A stretch of 33,803 nt of DNA from CAZLMF01 sp964560565 (GTDB taxonomy: Bacteria; Bacillota; Clostridia; Oscillospirales; Ruminococcaceae): assembly GCA_964560565.1 (NCBI GenBank), contig CAZLMF010000008.1:1-33803 (forward strand), written 5' to 3'. Made by a program: the position numbers and the translations under genes. A model generated the notes under the pieces. The model worked only from the letters and a program-made list of their open reading frames with translations. It was not told the origin of the DNA and made no database searches. This document shows positions 33,042 through 33,803 of the stretch, piece by piece. Positions within the stretch are counted from its first letter, which is position 1, and every line of letters starts with the position of its first letter.

Positions 33042-33803
33042 TTACTTCTTAACAATAGCAGCAAAGCGGCATTTTTCCATACACGCTCCGCACTTAATAC
33101 ATATGCTTTGATCTATTTCATGAGGCTTCTTAACCTCACCGCTTATTGCATTAACTGGGCAAACTCTTGTGCAGGCAGTACAGCCTATGCACTTCTCGGT
33201 GATAATGTTGTAGCTTAGAAGGTCTGTACATACTCCAGCAGGGCACTTCTTGTCAACAACGTGCGCCATGTATTCATCACGGAAGTAGCGAAGTGTGGAT
33301 AGCACTGGGTTTGGAGCTGTTTGACCTAAACCGCATAGGGAGTTGCTCTTAATGTGGTAGCAAAGCTTCTCTAGCTTATCAAGGTCAGCAAGCTCTGCCT
33401 TTCCGCTTGTAATCTTCTCAAGTATTTCAAACATGCGCTTTGTGCCTATGCGGCATGGTACACACTTACCGCATGACTCATCAACAGTAAACTCAAGGAA
33501 GAACTTAGCAATGTCAACCATGCAGGTGTCCTCATCCATGATGATAAGTCCGCCTGAACCCATCATTGAGCCAATTGACATAAGATTCTCGTAGTCCATC
33601 GGAATGTCGATATGCTCAGCAGGAATACATCCGCCTGAAGGGCCTCCTGTTTGTGCTGCCTTGAACTTCTTTCCGTTTGGAATACCGCCGCCGATTTCAT
33701 TAATAACCTCACGCAGGGTTGTTCCCATAGGAATCTCAACAAGACCTGTATTATGTATCTTGCCGCCAAGTGCAAATACCTTTGTTCCCTTTGACTTCTC
33801 TGT
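33042..33803 (-). CDS. hydB: NADH-linked [FeFe] hydrogenase beta subunit, NuoF-like (5' end outside window)
   Basis: C-terminal 253 residues of a NuoF/HydB flavoprotein. The frame is open to the window edge; the methionine at 33728 is internal. Visible: K-V-F-A-L-G-G-K-I-H-N-T-G-L-V-E-I-P-M-G-T-T, the P-S-G-G-C-I-P flavin-domain segment, the [4Fe-4S] site S-C-G-K-C-V-P-C-R-I-G-T, and a C-terminal two-cluster ferredoxin domain (C-I-G-C-T-A-C-T-R-V-C-P and C-I-K-C-G-A-C-M-E-K-C). That extra ferredoxin domain separates HydB-type proteins from NuoF of complex I. It should bind FMN and NADH and pass electrons to HydA. A HydC-like subunit is expected further upstream, outside the window. Confidence 0.93.
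   Translation of the reverse strand, partial: TEKSKGTKVFALGGKIHNTGLVEIPMGTTLREVINEIGGGIPNGKKFKAAQTGGPSGGCIPAEHIDIPMDYENLMSIGSMMGSGGLIIMDEDTCMVDIAKFFLEFTVDESCGKCVPCRIGTKRMFEILEKITSGKAELADLDKLEKLCYHIKSNSLCGLGQTAPNPVLSTLRYFRDEYMAHVVDKKCPAGVCTDLLSYNIITEKCIGCTACTRVCPVNAISGEVKKPHEIDQSICIKCGACMEKCRFAAIVKK

Overview
The window looks like a chromosomal scaffold from a spore-forming Clostridia bacterium, most likely of the Oscillospirales/Ruminococcaceae group and probably from a metagenome assembly. The support is Firmicutes-type ribosomal and RNA polymerase proteins, the spore maturation pair spmA/spmB, an AbrB-type transition-state regulator, an NADH-linked [FeFe] hydrogenase, a GH44 glycanase and heterodimeric ABC exporters. 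Base composition is moderate and even, and many promoters are near-consensus sigma-A sites with 17-bp spacers. A run of ten Ns marks a scaffold join inside rpoB.

Layout, left to right. (1) 1-10452, all on the minus strand: comM (yifB), then rpoB and rpoC from a perfect consensus promoter, then rpsL and rpsG from their own promoter. rpoB is broken only by the assembly: about 11 codons are missing and about 101 nt of unrelated sequence sit beside the gap. (2) 10620-17740, all on the plus strand: a phosphohexomutase, rpmE, a YigZ/IMPACT protein, dgt, dnaG, rpoD and an Rrf2-family regulator. dgt-dnaG-rpoD forms the macromolecular synthesis block. (3) 17741-21555: a regulated intergenic region with two cre/LacI-like operators, then a CUT1 sugar ABC importer (lipoprotein and two permeases, no ATPase gene) with an internal attenuator-like terminator. 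(4) 21609-25168, minus: a heterodimeric ABC exporter. (5) 25284-26952, minus: two paralogous secreted proteins with different N-terminal domains, short acidic Thr/Pro repeats and a near-identical C-terminal anchor. (6) 27312-28597, minus: tRNA-Lys(UUU), spmB and spmA. (7) 28874-31222, plus: an AbrB-like regulator and a secreted GH44 glycanase with a Thr-rich linker and C-terminal membrane anchor. (8) 31290-33803, minus: hydA and part of hydB of a multimeric, probably electron-bifurcating [FeFe] hydrogenase.

How it fits together. The first half is core information processing (transcription, translation, replication priming, dNTP control). The second half suggests a fermentative, plant-polysaccharide-using anaerobe: a surface glycanase, a sugar importer under probable carbon control, surface proteins that share the same operator type, and a hydrogenase that disposes of reductant as H2. 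I saw no mobile element, CRISPR array or obvious defence system. The least explained items are the paired surface proteins, the operator sites they share with the sugar importer, and the membrane-anchored GH44 enzyme.
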